A stretch of DNA of 64,000 nucleotides, from assembly GCA_036570425.1 (NCBI GenBank), contig DATCYF010000017.1:119325-183324 (forward strand), written 5' to 3'. The position numbers were made by a program, and so were the translations under genes. Shown piece by piece: positions 62,641 to 64,000 of this stretch. The DNA is from Rhizorhapis sp036570425 (lineage in GTDB: Bacteria > Pseudomonadota > Alphaproteobacteria > Sphingomonadales > Sphingomonadaceae). The notes under the pieces are model-generated. The model did not search any database. It was not told where the DNA came from and saw nothing but the letters and a program-made list of their open reading frames with translations. Positions within the stretch are counted from its first letter, which is position 1. The number at the start of each line of letters is the position of its first letter.

Positions 62641-62910
62641 ATGACAAACTCTGGTGCAGGAATGCCTTGTCCCGTCTGCCGTGTGCCGCTCGTCATGAGT
62701 GAACGGCAGGGCGTGGAGATCGACTATTGTCCAAATTGCCGCGGCATTTGGCTAGACCGCGGTGAATTGGACAAGATCATCGAGCGCAACGCGGATCAGC
62801 CAACACCGATTCAGCAGCCCGTCAATAGAGGCTATGCTTCACATGAAGCGGCGCATGGCCACGGTTACCGCAAGAAGCGGAAATCGTTCCTGGAGGAACT
62901 GTTCGATTAA
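62641..62910 (+). CDS. TFIIB-type zinc-ribbon protein
   Basis: 89 residues. The zinc ribbon has four Cys: MPCPVCRVPLVMSERQGVEI and DYCPNCRGIWLDRGELDKII, a pattern of short proteins named zf-TFIIB. The C-terminal part is basic (GYRKKRKSFLEELFD). These are usually small stress or membrane-associated proteins of unknown function. It follows the BI-1 gene by 17 bp and is closed by a strong terminator, so both form one unit. Confidence 0.92.
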   Translation: MTNSGAGMPCPVCRVPLVMSERQGVEIDYCPNCRGIWLDRGELDKIIERNADQPTPIQQPVNRGYASHEAAHGHGYRKKRKSFLEELFD

Positions 62911-62962
62911 GCCGCGCGGCTGATCGAAACATACGTACAGAAGGCGTAGGCTGCGTCTTCAG

Positions 62963-62993
62963 CCGGGCCGACTATCAACAAGAGTCGGCCCGG
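62963..62993 (+). terminator. Hairpin terminator after the zinc-ribbon gene
   Basis: A perfect 11-bp stem CCGGGCCGACT (62963-62973) / AGTCGGCCCGG (62983-62993) with a 9-nt loop, 52 bp after the stop codon. There is no real T tract, but the stem is very stable. Confidence 0.75.
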
Positions 62994-63116
62994 TCCATCA
63001 GTTCTCCGTCGACGGCACGACAAGCCGCGCGATGATCTTATCAGCTATTTGTCTATGCCGAAGCCGACGGCGTACAGGTTCCCCGCAGCGGTGGGTAAGA
63101 TGATCGCCAATTCATC

Positions 63117-63599
63117 TTATTTCACGGAGGTGGTGGTTACCTTGGCGTGACTGCCTTCCTCATCAGCGCGCATCTTGCCGCCGAATAGCATCTTTAGCTT
63201 CCCTGTGAGCGACATATCAGCTTCCCACAGTTCCGCTTCGTCAATGTCGAATCGCAGCAATGCAAGATTGGGATCCGTCTTGCCGCCGGGAAACCACGCC
63301 TCCACTGGCTTCGACCAAAGCTTGTCGATCATCGCCCGATCATTGTCGATCAAGACGCGACCCGATAGGCAGGCAAAGAAATCCTGACCCTTGGAGACGA
63401 ACTGCGCCATCGCCGGACCGCCTTGAGCCAAGCGGTTGTCCTTGCCGATGAAGAAGAAGATCGTGTCGACCTGGTCCCGGTCCAGCTGTGCGGTAAGCGG
63501 CTCCGAATGGCTATGAGTATTGCTCAGGCCCACCATCATGAAGGGGCCATCGCTAAGCTTTTTCCAGAGCTGTTCCTTGAGCTTCGTCACATCCGACAT
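63117..63599 (-). CDS. PNPOx-like general stress protein
   Basis: 160 residues. The FMN-binding split-barrel of the pyridoxamine-phosphate-oxidase-like general stress family (GS26 type) is visible: KLSDGPFMMVGLSNTHSHSE, DTIFFFIGKDNRLAQGGPAM, FFACLSGRVLIDNDRAMIDK, LWSKPVEAWFPGGKTDPNLA. It ends KMLFGGKMRADEEGSHA. It probably binds flavin or F420 and handles redox stress. AGGAG lies eight bases before ATG 63599. A promoter matching EcfG except for one base lies upstream. Confidence 0.9.
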   Translation of the reverse strand: MSDVTKLKEQLWKKLSDGPFMMVGLSNTHSHSEPLTAQLDRDQVDTIFFFIGKDNRLAQGGPAMAQFVSKGQDFFACLSGRVLIDNDRAMIDKLWSKPVEAWFPGGKTDPNLALLRFDIDEAELWEADMSLTGKLKMLFGGKMRADEEGSHAKVTTTSVK

Positions 63600-63630
63600 C
63601 GTCTGTTCTCCTTTGCAAGTACAGCCTCAG

Positions 63631-63655
63631 AACGAACCGGCGGGGGCAGGGTTGC
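63631..63655 (-). promoter_or_regulatory. EcfG-like promoter of the general stress gene
   Basis: On the minus strand GCAAC (63655-63651), 16 bp, CGTT (63634-63631), ending 31 bp before ATG 63599. One mismatch from GGAAC-N16-CGTT, with the correct spacing, in front of a typical stress gene. Confidence 0.6.
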
Positions 63656-63743
63656 ATGGACGGCAATGACATCCAGGCAAAGCCGCATGGGTTGCAGTCC
63701 GTGCAGTCCGGAACCCTCCAGCCTTGTGGGCAACATCAATCGA

Positions 63744-64000
63744 TCAGGCCGGATCCGACAAGATCATGTCCGATGCCTTTTCAGCGAGCATCATTGTCGA
63801 AGCATAAGTATTGGCAGACGGAATGATGGGCATGATCGATGCATCCACCACTCTCAGGCCTTCCAGGCCATGCACTCGCAAACGATCGTCGACGACTGCC
63901 AACGGATCAGTCGCCGGCCCCATCTTGCAGGTGCCAACGAGATGATAACTGCTGTTGCCATATTGGCGGGCGAAGCCAAGCCATTCGTCGTCAGTCTGCA
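63744..64000 (-). CDS. GMC oxidoreductase, C-terminal end (5' end outside window)
   Basis: The last 85 residues of a glucose-methanol-choline oxidoreductase. It shows the catalytic His in SSYHLVGTCKMG and the C-terminal active-site stretch LRVVDASIMPIIPSANTYAS with Asn (SANTYAS), then TMMLAEKASDMI. This FAD family includes choline and alcohol dehydrogenases; the substrate cannot be told from this end. Its stop is TGA at 63746-63744 on the minus strand. Confidence 0.92.
   Translation of the reverse strand, partial: QTDDEWLGFARQYGNSSYHLVGTCKMGPATDPLAVVDDRLRVHGLEGLRVVDASIMPIIPSANTYASTMMLAEKASDMILSDPA

Overview
The window looks like a chromosomal segment of an alphaproteobacterium of the Sphingomonadaceae (Sphingobium/Sphingomonas type). 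The evidence is an imuA-imuB-dnaE2 cassette behind a perfect GAAC-N7-GAAC SOS box, a perfect EcfG-type general-stress promoter (GGAAC-N16-CGTT), two large TonB-dependent receptors embedded in a catabolic cluster, and many small proteins of a kind typical of sphingomonads. I see no rRNA, tRNA, CRISPR array or insertion sequence.

Layout. 1-1028: the end of a peroxiredoxin gene and a convergent RutR-like TetR regulator. 1183-7376: the SOS-induced translesion operon imuA-imuB-dnaE2, followed tail-to-tail by an AlkB-like DNA dealkylase; next to it is a frameshifted DUF4186 gene. 7821-10409: a secreted beta-helix protein and a glycerol-kinase-like FGGY kinase. 10921-26354: a 15-kb cluster bounded by an unusual double-wHTH GntR-type regulator and an AraC regulator. 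It encodes, on the minus strand, two TonB receptors, a tannase/feruloyl-esterase-like enzyme, a Tat-exported amidase, a tannase-like hydrolase with a PKD domain, an HSL-type esterase and a type-B carboxylesterase. Together these look like uptake and hydrolysis of an ester- or amide-linked (probably plant aromatic) substrate. 26374-26796: a decayed PQQ-dependent glucose/quinate dehydrogenase.

26980-31744: small conserved proteins, a solitary mreB, a YaiI-type protein, a cold-shock protein, DUF6481, a spermidine-synthase-like protein and DUF2171. 31850-37121: a LysR regulator divergent from a complete EmrAB-type tripartite efflux system. 37145-39732: a PncC-type nicotinamide-nucleotide amidase overlapping a glutamine-dependent NAD synthetase (NAD recycling). 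40492-46487: a Csu-type chaperone-usher pilus operon whose chaperone is frameshifted. 46739-53900: a PAS/GAF hybrid histidine kinase, a PRC-barrel protein, a flavodoxin-like reductase, several small proteins, and an overlapping pair encoding a possible 2H phosphoesterase and a HAD nucleotidase. 53905-59277: a CHASE2-GGDEF(degenerate)-EAL protein, a FecR protein with a 36-bp tandem-repeat tail, and a divergent TpsB two-partner-secretion transporter without a visible TpsA. 59576-63599: stress genes (ferritin-like, DUF892, BI-1, zinc ribbon, PNPOx-like general stress protein), some with EcfG-like promoters. The window ends inside a GMC oxidoreductase.

Four candidate lesions (DUF4186, PQQ dehydrogenase, pilus chaperone, and a degenerate ORF near 40.3 kb) can be seen by reading across frames. 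The first three rest on clear family-like sequence on both sides of the break. The best candidates for undescribed biology are the 2H/HAD pair, the CHASE2-FecR-TpsB locus and the ester-catabolic cluster with its double-wHTH regulator.
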